From assembly GCA_014529385.2 (NCBI GenBank), contig CM043969.1:19870946-19934945 (forward strand): DNA of 64,000 nucleotides, read 5' to 3'. Of the stretch, positions 22,310 through 33,292 are shown piece by piece. The notes under the pieces were generated by a model. The model worked only from the letters and a program-made list of their open reading frames with translations. It had not been told where the DNA came from and searched no databases. The DNA is from Adiantum capillus-veneris (lineage: Eukaryota > Streptophyta > Polypodiopsida > Polypodiales > Pteridaceae). The position numbers were made by a program, and so were the translations under genes. Position 1 is the first letter of the stretch. The number at the start of each line of letters is the position of its first letter.

Positions 22310-24400
22310 ATATAGCACCGGATAGCGGCTCCCATTGTTTCCTGACCTTGTAATCCACCTGGATTACTGGCACCTCATCATCTCTAACAACCGATAAATC
22401 AACTGCTCTAGCATCAGCTTCAGCTTTTCTCCATTGTCTGATAAAATTTGCTGCTTCAAGCAAAGTCTTCCTGATATCATCTAATTCGACCATCAATTTC
22501 TGAATTCGTTCACAGATTTTGACATAGATCTCTTCTCTCTCCTAGTCAAAATTATCATCATAACTCAAGGAATCGGGACTATCTTCACATTTCCAATCCT
22601 CTATTATGGTGTCTGTACTGAGCCTTGACCGACACTGAGCCACTGCGCTTTCCCCAGTTCAATGTTTTCTATTGGAGTCAAATCTGATTTGACTTGCCCT
22701 AGATCATTCACTAGTCCTTGCACTGCAGCAAGCATGGTCTCAGAGATTCTAGATCCTGACTGCTCTGGCTGCCTTTTCTAAGAAGACGGGGTTGGTATCT
22801 TCTGAATAACACGAGCATCAGAACTCTCCGGCTGTTCTAGTAGCTTCTTAGCTAGATCCTCTATGATCTTAGCTGCCAGTTCTCGCTGCTCTTTCCATTC
22901 ATCAACTACCTTCTCCTTGCCCTTAGCCTTCCAAACTTCTCTCTGTTGAGTCCATTTACTGGTCAGGAATGACTGGTTTTACAGGCTCGTTTGGAAGTTC
23001 TTCAATAATCACCCCTTTACTGCGAGTGATTGCCCGTACTAGAGTCTCTTTAGGTCCACTGGTCGTCTCTACCTTAGTTGATTCGGCATTTGTAAATACA
23101 ATTAGAGACCGATGCTTACCTTTCTTGAAATGATGGATTCAAATGCCACAGTTATTTCACAGATGGCCATACGCCTTGCAGTACATGCACTGTGGGAATT
23201 CTTTGGAAACATTATCTTTGGATTTGCATTTGGAGCACCAAGTTTCCATCTTCCTGACTGGTGGTCTGGTATGGCTGATTTCAGCAATTTGTCTGGCCAT
23301 TTTGTCGATTTTCCGTGAACAGGACCTTTTCTTAGCCTTGTCCTTGCTCTTTTCGTATGAACTACTATAAGAACTGCTGGAAGTCTCACTGGAGTTGGAA
23401 TTTTCATAGAAGAGCTGCTACTGTTAGACCTCCGCTTCTTATGGATTTGCTCCTTCTTGGCTTGCTGCTCAAGCTTCAGAGCTCTCTACACCAAGTCATT
23501 AAACTTCTTTGTGGGTGCAGGTACCTCTTGCTCTCTCAGCTTCTTGCTGCGAAATCCATTCAGAAACCATGCGCACGCTGTCTTTTTTCTGAATGTGGTT
23601 CTTGGCAGCTGCCTGGTCAACTCTTTGATCTTTTCCACATAGCTTCTTATAGACAATTTTCCTTGCCTAATCTCGTCCAGCTCACAGAGAATGTCTTCAT
23701 CGCCTCTGTTGTCTGAGTACTCAAGCCTGAAAGCCTTGATAGTTTATTGTAAGACCTGAGCTAGCAAGCTGGAAAGTGGTAATACCATTTTTTTGCCGCA
23801 TCCTTCAGTGTTTGAGGAAAATGCTCTCCCCAGTCATCTTCATAAATATGCTTTAATTCATCATATTTCTCAAAGGCTTGAATGTGGACATCAGGATCGT
23901 CTTTTTTCCCGCCTTTGAAAACTAGAAAAGAGATCTTTAAAGAAGCAATGTAATCATGCTTGTCTGTATCATCTATGGTTCCTCTGGCCTTGGTAGCCTG
24001 ACTGCATCTGGAGGACTTCCTGTAATGATCAATGTCGGCATCCCAGTGACCTTCCTTTTTAGTTTCAGTCTCAGTCTCTACCTTGGCCTTCTTGCTTGTG
24101 TTATGATGACTGCCTTTGCTACCCTTGGTCTCAGGTGTCTTCTGTGTGGACCTAGAACCTTGAGTCCTGGTTCTGCGTTCCTCATGCTCAGCCCTCCTTC
24201 TCATTGAGTGATTGGAATGATGAGATTCTTTGGCCTCTTTAGCATTACTCTGCTCCTCCTGAGCCTCAGTCTCACTCTCGGGGTCCCTCTCAGTATCAGA
24301 CTCTCTTGCTGACACTTCTGGAATAGGGTCCACTCGTGTCGAATCAGTGGGATACCGGGTTGATGATTTTCAACCATGACTGACTCTGGGCGCCATGTTT
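22310..24400 (-). pseudogene. Gag of element X, broken
   Basis: The best frame, 23761-24333 (190 aa), is rich in Glu, Ser and Arg. It includes FLVFKGGKKDDPDVHIQAF and FPQTLKDAAKKWYYH, typical of plant gypsy capsid. Downstream frames hold an arginine-rich stretch and a zinc-knuckle pair (WCSKCKSK and CMYCKAYGH) at about 23160-23250. At 22330-22400 another open part reads VPVIQVDYKVRKQWEP. Frameshifts separate them. The zinc knuckles place the truncation close to the gag-protease boundary. Confidence 0.75.
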
Positions 24401-24462
24401 GTAGCTAAGAATTCTAACTGGGAGACATAGCTCACTGGTCTAAGAGCAATCAGCTCTAGCCA

Positions 24463-24474
24463 CCGTGGTCGCCA
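24463..24474 (-). other. Primer-binding site of X
   Basis: Minus strand TGGCGACCACGG starts three bases after the proposed LTR end. TGGCGAC is a common start of plant gypsy primer sites; the tRNA is not identified. Confidence 0.6.
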
Positions 24475-24477
24475 AAA

Positions 24478-24965
24478 TGGAATGAGTGGTGGCCTCTTCA
24501 TACAGTTGTTCCAGTGTTAGAGTTCAAAGGTACTGATCATCTAGGCAGTTCATTTAGTGATGGTGACTGGAATTAACTACTGGACTGAAATAGTTAACTG
24601 AATTGGAATAATGTACTGAAATGGAAGACACAAACTGGAAGACTGGGAATGGTATTATGATTCAGATTAGTAGTACAAAGATAATCAGTACAGTGTACAA
24701 CAGGCTTAAGCTCAGATGATTGATTACAAGAGTAAGTTACTACAGAGTTGAAAGCCAAAAGCTTATGAATCTAAAAGTCTAGAAGCAAAAGCCCGTAAGC
24801 CAAAAATAAACAAAAACCCCCAGATACAATGTAGCGGCTCCTATTTATACGCTTATAGAGTTACTACAATAACTGTTGTAATTATTGCCAGTGTAGCTAT
24901 TCCCACCGTTGGTCGACCTTCTAAGGAGCAGTTTTCGTCTACTGGGACTGTCCTCGCCTTCTACA
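24478..24965 (-). repeat. 5' LTR of X
   Basis: A TG...CA bounded 488-bp LTR on the minus strand, with a TATA box at 24841-24849. There is only one copy, so its limits rest on the insertion boundary and the primer site. Confidence 0.65.
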
Positions 24966-25313
24966 AAGGTGATTGGGTATTAGTGTATGATATTAGTTTT
25001 GATAACCAGCACTCTATAATAAGAAAGCTTGCAAAGAGATGGTTTGGTCCTTATGTGTAAAGCATGTGCATAGGAATGCAACTTATATCTTGCGTAAGTT
25101 AGATGGGACAAAAATGAAAACTCCCATTACAATAAAAAGGATTAAATTGTTCAAAAGAAGAGGGGATGCTAATCTATTTGATGCACAAGCAAGTCATGAA
25201 GATGATGGGTCTAGCTATGCACAAAGTGAAGATGAAAGTAAAGATATGATGTTTGACAATGAATGAGTTTTGATGCTTACCAAAGACTATTGTGGCACAT
25301 GCAGAAGGATGTC

Positions 25314-25331
25314 AGGTTTAGAGGGGGTGGA
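25314..25331 (+). other. Polypurine tract of G2
   Basis: GGTTTAGAGGGGGTGGA, identical to that of G1, then TGTCGTGC. It defines the 3' LTR start at 25332. Confidence 0.8.
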
Positions 25332-26750
25332 TGTCGTGCCATGGAACATTTACAAGGTGAAATTAAAATGTTCACCTCACCTTTTATGCCTTTCGATATG
25401 TGGCACCAAATGCTACAATGTACATAATGTCATATGTGTGAAAAAGGTTGCCGCATTCGAGGCCCTGGACATGGAACTGAAGTGTTTTTTCTCACAACAA
25501 AACATGCCTATCTTGGTTTAGAAATGTACAAGTGTCAAGTGTTTCGAAGTTGCACGCTCGTCTTATCTAGAAAGTCCATTGCAGGCGATCTTGACCAAAA
25601 ATACCACGTTTCATGCGTAGCCGTAAAAGATGTGTCCAAAGTGCTAGAAAACTGAAGAATGGAGCTTCAACATGTAACTTGGGCCCAAGGGAATATTTTC
25701 ACAAATTTAGAGATTCTTTTAAGCTTTGATGGGCTTTTTACAGACAGAAGGGGCATTTTTGGGCTTAAAATGTTTACAAATGATTCACAAATAGCAAACA
25801 ATAGCTCAAAATGCCACATCAACAATGGTCCCATTGTTGCTCAAGCTAGGGGGTGATTATGAGCCAAAAATGAGCTCATTTGGCCATGTAATGGATGAGT
25901 TACATCAGCTCTAAGTGGAGGTGTTAGTGCAATCACATGTTGTTTCCATCCTGTGCTCGAGGTTGTGAGGCAGCCAATTAGGATTTTCCCTCTTCAGATA
26001 AGCATTTGGGCTTGTCTAATGACATGCCTAAACTTCCATGGAATGCTCTTGATGAATAATTGAAGTGAAAAATTAGAGTTATTAATAGGACAAATGAGCA
26101 CTATATATGTGCAATTGGGAGTGAGGCTACACAAATCATCACGCGCGCATGCGCTCATGCGTGCGTGCACACACACACACACACACACAAACACAAGAGT
26201 TTTGAGTTGATATTGGTTCTTTTTTTGAGTGAAGCTTTCATGGCTAGAGTTGTGTTCTTTTCAAATGTGGCTTTTACTTCAAAGGTTCTATGATTTACTT
26301 GATTTTGCTCCAAAATCTCACAGTCAGATGCCCGATGCTTTCCTAGTCGCACTGTGTATCTCTTGATAGTGTAGCACTTAATTGCGGAGGTGCACATGTC
26401 TGTTCCCTGTTTACTCTCTCTTTGAAGGCTATTGAGCAAGGGTTTGATTTGGCACTACAACATATCCATTGAGACAAATGTTGAGTGGCCCAATATTCTT
26501 CTGCGGGTAATCATTAGAGGGTTGTGGGTAGGTGTGTGTGTGTGTGTGTGTACACACATACACACACGCGCACACTCGTAGATGCACACACACAATGATA
26601 ATCTTGATAATTGAAAATCCTCTCTCTTGACTATGAGTACATAGAATGCATTCAGACCACAGAGCTCTAGTGTAAAGCCATAACTGCTATCTCTAGCTCT
26701 ATTTATACCTACACTTATTATCCTTGTCCATGTCCCGTTCTATATCTATG
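25332..26750 (+). repeat. 3' LTR of G2, right end unknown
   Basis: It starts TGTCGTGCC after the purine tract. The body shows no similarity to the G1 LTR. (CA)n/(GT)n runs occur at 26163-26189 and 26531-26600. No second copy exists in the window, so the right end is only a guess. Confidence 0.45.
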
Positions 26751-26883
26751 TGCAAATTTTTATCGCAATTTGATTAGTTCAACACATCATTTAGCTTTTG
26801 CCCCCCACACTCAACATCACTGTGTGTGCGCGTGTGCTCTTACACAAACTCTCTTGCAAGCCCTCTCTCGTCACTTCATGATT

Positions 26884-26887
26884 CTCT

Positions 26888-26956
<69 letters not shown>

Positions 26957-27111
26957 ACATGTGCGACGAACGGGTGTTGTTGTTATTGTTGTTGTTGTGT
27001 GTGTGTATGCGTTCGCACATGTGCACGTACACCTCTCTCTCTCTCTTTCACACACACACACACACACGTGCACATGTGCGACGAATGGGTGTTGTTGTTG
27101 TTGTTGTTGTT

Positions 27112-27172
<61 letters not shown>
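26884..27172. repeat. Compound microsatellite with 115-bp duplication
   Basis: The order is (CT)n, C-run, (CA)n, a short unique block with GTGCGACGAA, (TTG)n, (TG)n. A shorter CT-CA block and the same unique block follow, then (TTG)n, (TG)n and (AG)n. The unique block recurs at 26959 and 27074, a shift of 115 bp. The left (CT)n and right (AG)n arms are complementary, as are (CA)n and (TG)n. Long ORFs on both strands here are repeat products. Confidence 0.9.
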
Positions 27173-27174
<2 letters not shown>

Positions 27175-27239
27175 GTAGACGCACCCATTGAATACATGAG
27201 AGACATGAACGAGAGGAACAAAATATCTTTTTTATGAGG

Positions 27240-28360
27240 AGGTGTGAAGGCATGAGAGGTGTAAGTGATGACTAAGTGTGAGGAACGAGCACGTGATGGC
27301 TGTGAGGGTGCAATTTTTTAAAATAAATATGATGTTGTTTCCATTCCTATTTCATACATCATCCGATAATTTTTTTTTTTAATTGTTAATATGTGGAGGT
27401 CTAGAGGAAGAGAATGGTGGCTTTCTTGTGCGTAGTTTATTTTAAGAAATTCTAAGCAATTGATGGAGAGAGGAGGTTATTGAGAGCCCCACGTCAAAGC
27501 TTCCCATTTGATCACACGGAGGAAGTTCAAGAAACGACTCTCTTTGATTATGACATTGAGGGTGAGCACAATAAGGTGGCATATAGAGTAGGTATATAAA
27601 TATAATTCACCTAAGACCTTTACCCACCAATGAGGAGTAGCATAATGATTGATTGTGACGAAGACATTCTAATGTTAAGCACAGGCCACCTTTCAATTGT
27701 ACCTTTTAATGTTGTTCTATGTTGTTCCTTTTAAAGGTGTGCTACACTTTATAGGGTTTATAAAAGCCCAACGTGACAAGTATGTTGTCTCTTGACCCAA
27801 AAAAAAAAATGTAGGGTGTCTAAATCTCATGCAAGGAATAAGTGAATGAAGTAATATGGTTTGTGTTCGCAAAACCTGATCAAACTTCCCAGACTTGTTT
27901 CTCAATCTCTTGCCATGCCCCTTTTAAGCTTCTTAAGTGAAGCATCATTCACCAATTGGTACTTTGTTTGACACTTTTGCTTGATTTTTAGAGTTTTGCA
28001 TGCCAAGCAAAAGCTAGCAGGCGATGATGCTCAGCCTACTTAAGATACTCTAAAGAACTTGAAAGAGAAAAAGCATAAATCGAAGTAATAATGAATCAAA
28101 ACACTTTTGCACCTCCTCAGCTTGAACTTTTAGGAGTGTGCAATCGATGGCAATTCTTTTCGATTACTATTGCGACACAAGAGTAAGGAATTTATATGTT
28201 AAACTTACTAATCTCATTGATGCAAAGTGAGACAACTAGCATGTCATGCTAATTGTCCGAGCAATGATGCCTTTGTATCCTTGTTTAGAGACCCACTAGT
28301 ACTTAAGCAATATCCTTTTCTTGGCGCCTGTCCCAAATATTAGCCCCTTTACCCTAAATC
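27240..28360. other. No gene recognised
   Basis: AT-rich unassigned DNA with A/T runs near 27370 and 27800. No open frame above 62 codons and no motif. Confidence 0.6.
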
Positions 28361-28361
28361 T

Positions 28362-28709
28362 TGAGAGAGAGAGAGAGAGAGAGAGAGGTCTTGTGCTTTT
28401 CTACTTAAGGGTCTCCTACACTGTCCATATCTATATCTATCTATATCTATATTAAAGAGAGAGGGTTCTTGCCAAGTGGTTGCTTTTGCATTTAGCCACA
28501 TAGAAAACACTTTTTATCCATACAGATAAGGCACACCTTGGTCTCATGTGCAACCCCGCTTGGCACTTGAAGACAAACCATGGCGAGCACCTACAGGCCA
28601 AGGACACCTTGCATCCGTAAAACTTGAGCCACAATAACCCATAGAAGATGTTAGAGAGAGAGAGAGAGAGAGAGACAACCTATTTTGTACAAAAGAGCAA
28701 GAGGCAGCT

Positions 28710-28765
<56 letters not shown>
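28362..28765. repeat. Cluster of (GA)n, (TATATC)n and (CT)n microsatellites
   Basis: GA runs at about 28363-28387 and 28652-28675, a CTATAT repeat at 28426-28451, and a long CT run at 28709-28765. No gene lies among them. Confidence 0.9.
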
Positions 28766-28767
<2 letters not shown>

Positions 28768-28899
28768 GTGAACATTGTAGCTACACACTATAGTGCAGGT
28801 CTATCAACTTCTACTCTTTCTTCTTTCTCTTCCTCCTCTTCCTCTTGTGACCTTAAAACTCCTCCCTCTCTTTGCAATTCCTAAGGCACTTTTATAGTG

Positions 28900-28901
<2 letters not shown>

Positions 28902-28964
<63 letters not shown>
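28902..28964. repeat. (CT)n microsatellite bordering C2
   Basis: About 31 CT units. The right flank of C2 (34464) also starts TCTCT, so C2 may have inserted in a CT array, but repeat slippage prevents a firm target-duplication call. Confidence 0.9.
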
Positions 28965-28968
<4 letters not shown>

Positions 28969-29338
28969 GTTCGCAAACCAGGCTGGGTGAGTCCGAGCGG
29001 TGGTGCATGTGCGCATAGGTGGAGTGCACAGAGACAAAGAGAGGTTGCGTTGGTTGCAGGAGAAGTGGATACGTAAGTTTTTAGAAGTTCAAAAACTCAA
29101 GTAGTGAGGTTTTTGGGACTCTTTTATAAAAATGTGCCATTTGACCGCTTGGACACTATGAAACCTTTCAAAATAGTCTAAGTGGCCCAAAGGTCAATAA
29201 ATGAGGTATACTGCTTGTACAGACCCAAAATGGTGAGCTAAAAATATACACAAAATATATATGTGAAGCTCTCAAACAGAGCTACGCGTTGGAAACGGTC
29301 CGAAATTGGGAGTGAACCTCCAGGCATTTACCCCAACA

Positions 29339-29352
29339 ACCTCCCACTTAAA
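29339..29352 (-). other. Polypurine tract of C2
   Basis: Minus TTTAAGTGGGAGGT precedes LTR start TGTTGGGGTAAA. The same tract and LTR start recur at 52313-52338. Confidence 0.85.
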
Positions 29353-29384
29353 GGCCCAAAGAGTCTTCTTTAAGCTATGTAACT

Positions 29385-29968
29385 CCCACCATCTGTAAGC
29401 AATGCTCATATTGTGCATTAGATAGATTTTTGCTTAGAGCATCTACAAGGTTTTCATGCATGCTGATTTTAATCAATGAGACCAAATGATCATCAAGCAT
29501 CTGTTTGATAAAATGTTACTGCACATCAATGTGTTTTGTACGTGTATGAAACATGGAATTTTTAGCCAAACAGATTGCACTTTGGCTATCACATCCAAGG
29601 ACATCAAGCAATCGAAGCTCACTGACCAGGCGGGCTAACCATATGGCTTCTTTGGAAGCCTTAGTGACTGCAATATATCTAGCCCCAGTAGTAGAGAGTG
29701 TAACTGTCCTCTGAAGTCTAGAGCACCATGCAAATGTAGCCACTAGTTGACTTGTGGGTATCAACATCACTATCATGTCAAAATCACCATATCCCTGCAG
29801 TTTTAATGGACCCTTCCATAACATAGGCATTTGCTTTTGGTCCCTTTCAAGTACCTCATTATGGGACTTTACAACATCCCAGTGTGCTCCGCCAGGATTA
29901 GACATAAACCTTCTCACTACTCCCATTGAAGAAGCAATGTCAAGTCTAGTGTCAACCATAGCATACAT
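29385..29968 (-). pseudogene. C2 RNase H
   Basis: Minus-strand frame with MYAMVDTRLDIA, GDFDMIVM, TVTLSTTGARYIAVTKASKEAIWL, DSQSAICLAKN and TKHIDVQ. These are the usual copia RNase H blocks. The frame ends near 29516 but similarity continues towards the purine tract. The first block belongs to the end of the RT domain. Confidence 0.88.
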
Positions 29969-30084
29969 AAGGTACTCCCCTCATAGCATTGGTTGCATCA
30001 TCAGTTTTTGGGCAATCACTTGCACTCAACTTTACATGTGGCTGCAATGGCACGCTCAAAGGCTTAACATCAGCCATATTAAAC

Positions 30085-30897
30085 CTATAAAGTACTTTTG
30101 CAATGTACTTTTCTTGAAAATACAATAGTTTTTTGTTGCCTACCTCTTGTTATGCTCATGCCTAAAATATGTTTAGTTGAACCCAAAGCTTTCATTGCAA
30201 AAGTTGAATTTAGCTGGTTTTTGAGAGTGTCAAGAGTGCCCTTATTCTTCCAGACTAACAACATGTCATCCATATGCAATACAAGAATCATTGGGCTGAT
30301 GTTCGCATCTTTTTTTATGTATAAACAATGATATGCATGGATTCATTTGAGCCCATGTTTCAACATGGAAGTGTCAAAATTTTTGTACCATTGCTTAGAA
30401 GCTTGTTTCAGCCCATACAAACTCCTTTTCAACATGCTTACAAGGTCTTCCATGCCAAGTATGACAAAACCTTTTGGTTGCATCATGTACAACTATTCTT
30501 CAAGATCACCATGCAAGAATGTTTTCTTTACATCCATCTGACCCATCTCCAAATCCAAGATAGCAACGAGATAAAAAAGAATGCAAAGGGTAGTCGTTTT
30601 CACAACAGGAGAAAACACCTCCAACAAGCCTGAAAATTTTTATTTTGTACACCCACTTGCTAGGAATGGCTTTTCTACACTTGGGTAACTTAACCAAATC
30701 CCAAGTATCATTGGCATGCGGTGCCTTGATTTCTTCCCTCTTTCTTCCTGTATAGCCAGCTCCCCCTTGCTCTTAGAAGCACATGGCATGGCCTCTTTAT
30801 ATGTAAGAGGCTCTCCCTTATCTGTCAACATAATGTATTGCAAAGAGGGGTCAAATTTCTGAATCGGTCTCCTCACCCTGCTAGATCTTCGACCCAA
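30085..30897 (-). pseudogene. C2 reverse transcriptase, broken
   Basis: Frames at 30640-30897, 30506-30697 and 30085-30291 hold RT parts: PLTYKEAMPCASKSK, IPSKWVYKIK and LHMDDMLLVWKNKG. The catalytic YVDD loop reads HMDD. FAMKALGSTKHILGM follows, as usual. Frameshifts and a region without clear frame (30291-30506) separate the parts. Confidence 0.87.
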
Positions 30898-31119
30898 TCA
30901 TCTACATTATCTGGCATAGATTCTAGATCAAGAGGGACGACATCATCATCATTTATGGGCTATGATACATCATTTTCAGCGTGTTCTCTTGGCTGGAAAT
31001 TGCCTTCATGTGCATAAAATGGTTGTCCTTGGCTCATCACAAATTTCACGCCTTTGTGGTGCATCTTGAGTCTCAATTTAAGAACTAATAGGTGATTGTA
31101 CATGTTGAAATTGACCTTT

Positions 31120-32069
31120 TTAGAGTCTAACATCAGAGGCAACATTGTTTTTAAGCAGCTTTTCCTCATTAAATACAACATCTCTGTTGTGTATAACCCT
31201 TTGAAGTTGAGGTAGCCATACTCTATAGCCCATTTCTCCTTCATCTCCATATCCCATGAAGATTCCTTTCATGGACTTAACATCAAGCTTGTTCCTCAAA
31301 TCATGCCTTACCGTGCACAAATGCCTCACAACCAAAAATGCGTAAGTGGTCATATGAAGCGGGTTTTCTAGACCAAACCTCTTCAAGGATGCTAGCTTTC
31401 AACGCAGTGTGGGGTGAACAATTGCAAATATGAACTATAGTTTTAAGTGCCTCTCGCCAAAAATCTCGAGGAAGATTAGCGGTGGACAACATGCATCGAA
31501 CCCTCTCACAAAATGTCCTATTATATCTCTCAACCACACCATTAGATGAGGGACTATAAGGGGTTGTTAGCTCTCTCTTGATACCATTTTCTTGGAAAAA
31601 CTTAACAAATTCAGCAGATGTGAACTCCCCCCATTGTCTGTATGCAAGCGTTTCAGCTCTCTACTACCTGTTTGGGTAGTCACAAATGCATGAAAAGTTT
31701 CAAAGAAGCAAACATATCACTTTTATTTTTGAGAAAATAAACCCATATTTTCCTAGAGAAATCAGCAACAAAGGAAAGAACATACGTAGCACCACCCATA
31801 CTCTTTACATGAATGCTACACACATAAGAATGTACAAGATCAAAGCGATCAAATTTATGAGAGACACCAAAGTAACACGAATTTCTCTCTTGCTTTTCAT
31901 ATTGGCATTCATTACAAAAATCAATCTTTAAGCCCTTAATATCAACACGAGAGGAAAGAACATCAAGCCCTTTTTGGCTCATATGGCGTAATCTTTTGTG
32001 CCAAAGCTCCAAGCGAGACCCAATCTCTAGTATAGCAACAAACTTGCCTGGCAAGGCTTTGCAATGCAA
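31120..32069 (-). pseudogene. C2 integrase, broken
   Basis: The frame at 31680-32069 has the GAG-pre-integrase block LELWHKRLRHMS, finger CNECQYEKQ and the core start DLVHSYVCSI. The first catalytic Asp (HSDVC in relatives) is Tyr here. FVADFSRKIWVYFLKNK follows. The frames at 31301-31537 and 31120-31386 continue with VERYNRTFCERVRCML, LRIFGCEAFVH and GIFMGYGDEGEMGYRVW. The segment 31540-31680 is out of frame. Confidence 0.88.
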
Positions 32070-32690
32070 CTAATAAAGTGTACCCTTCTTTGTGCCCTTC
32101 ACAATTTGCATAGCACTTATTGTGAGCTTCCAAGCACCACCACTGGAAATGGTGTTATAAAAAAGCATATCAAGTTGTCCAACAAAGAGCAGACTCTTCT
32201 TGATTGTAGGAACATATCTGACATCATGCAAAACAAGCTTTTGCCCATTATCAAGCGACAAGTGAATAGTGCCTATTCCATCAATCATGCAAGCATGATT
32301 ATCTCCAAGATAGACTTTACCATAACTGTTTGCATTAAAAGTGGCAAAACACTCCCGAGATGGAGTTACATGAAAAGAAGCACCTTAATCCACTATCCAG
32401 GACAATGACAAGCCATCACTCATAGACAATAAAGCTTCAATGACATCACCCTTGGTGATCTACATGTCCTCTGCATGATAAACTTGGCCATCCATAGGAG
32501 ACAAGGTGGCACACATAATATCATCTATGTCAGACAGTTAATCACCATATAGGAGGTTACATTGACCTTCTCCTTGTTCTTGGAACTATTAGATACATGT
32601 GCCTTGTCATCCTTTTTCTTCTTGTCACCTGCATTCTTCTTCCTTTCTTGCTCTTTCTTGAAGTACCTGCAATTTGGCATCTTATGGCCT
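32070..32690 (-). pseudogene. C2 protease region with stop at the catalytic motif
   Basis: The 3' half of the zinc knuckle (GHKMPNC) opens at about 32694. A lysine-rich linker follows, then LSLSWIVD, a TAA at 32385-32387, and GASFHVTPS. In copia the motif is DSGAS, so the Ser codon has become a stop. The protease fold continues with LGDNHACMIDGIGTI, LHDVRYVPTIKKSLL and the end at about 32070. Confidence 0.9.
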
Positions 32691-32694
32691 TTCC
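32690..32694. other. Target-site duplication of copy A, left
   Basis: TTTCC, repeated at 33293-33297. Removing 32695-33297 restores an uninterrupted zinc-knuckle codon series. Confidence 0.9.
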
Positions 32695-32774
32695 ATTTAG
32701 GAAATAGGGTGTAGCTAAGTAAATATTAGAGTAGTTTACTTAATGGACAAAGATAATTTTCACACACGAGAGAT

Positions 32775-32824
<50 letters not shown>

Positions 32825-33292
32825 ACTATATATGTGGTTCACCCAATGTGGGCTACATCCACATGAAAGCAACCACAATGGCTTTAATACTTTAGATAAG
32901 AAGTAGGTTACAAAGGGATTATGCCCTTAATGGAGCTCCCACCTTGTTTCACTCTCACCACCTCACATCAACTTCACAATGCTCTCTACAATGCATTTTT
33001 GTGTGTAGAAGAGGCCTCCTTTTATAGGCCAAAGCCCTTGTGTTGACAAGTACGACTTGGAATCTCCAATGCGCCCATGTGTGGCTGCCCATTTTTTGAC
33101 CACTTTTCGGCCCCGTCGTCAGACCATAATATTCCGACCAAAAGGAATATTTTGATGAAGCGTGTGAATTTTTTATTTTTGACGAGTGATTTTTCTTACG
33201 CACGATGGATTCTCCTCACAATGGGGACCTTACAAATGTGAATGTTAACTACTAAAAAATTACAAGGGGTAAATCAGGCTCCATACTTAACA
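32695..33292 (-). mobile_element. Solo LTR, copy A, inside C2 gag
   Basis: It is 598 bp and similar along its length to 36268-37022, sharing GGTTCACCCAATGTGGGCTAC and the end TCCATACTTAACA. It is bordered by TTTCC duplications. The TATA box is CCTATAAAAGG on the minus strand at 33018-33028. A (CT)n run (minus) lies at 32771-32823. The left terminus reads AT instead of TG. No internal region or second LTR is present. Confidence 0.93.
32771..32823. repeat. (GA)n microsatellite in copy A
   Basis: About 26 GA units, sense (CT)n, about 200 nt after the LTR TATA box. Copy B has only a short GA stretch here. Confidence 0.95.

Larger units (their letters stand above)
22306..24965 (-). mobile_element. 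LTR element X, 5' LTR plus gag only, 3'-truncated
   Basis: On the minus strand the element begins exactly at the right duplicate boundary with TGTAGAAGG. It has a TATA box (TATAAATAG) at 24841-24849, an LTR end CA near 24478 and a primer site at 24463-24474. It then runs through gag to 22306, where it stops abruptly against the left duplicate. No pol or 3' LTR is present. The inserted length is 2660 bp. Confidence 0.8.
21960..25331 (+). mobile_element. Gypsy element G2, integrase-end fragment, split by X
   Basis: On the plus strand 21990-22305 and 25022-25266 together encode the end of a G1-like integrase. Blocks are PFEFMYGQ, LDVSHLKDARLKSKDRFDKRHR, EEGDWVLVYDSS, WFGPYV and YILRKLDGTKMKTPI. 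A stop TGA is followed at 25314-25331 by the purine tract also used by G1. Upstream pol, gag and the 5' LTR are absent. Element X (22306-24965) splits it, with a 56-bp duplication. Confidence 0.85.

Noticed and set aside
22023-22496. 157-codon minus-strand ORF
   Set aside because: It crosses the G2/X boundary; only the part right of 22306 has gag-like text of X, the rest is antisense to G2 integrase.
26770-27253. Overlapping ORFs of 103-155 codons on both strands
   Set aside because: Products of CT, CA, TG and TTG runs, with open frames on both strands as expected of simple repeats.
28965-29140. Firm left boundary and target duplication for C2
   Set aside because: TG at 28965 and CT flanks fit, but the inner LTR parts of the two copies do not align and the flank is a microsatellite.
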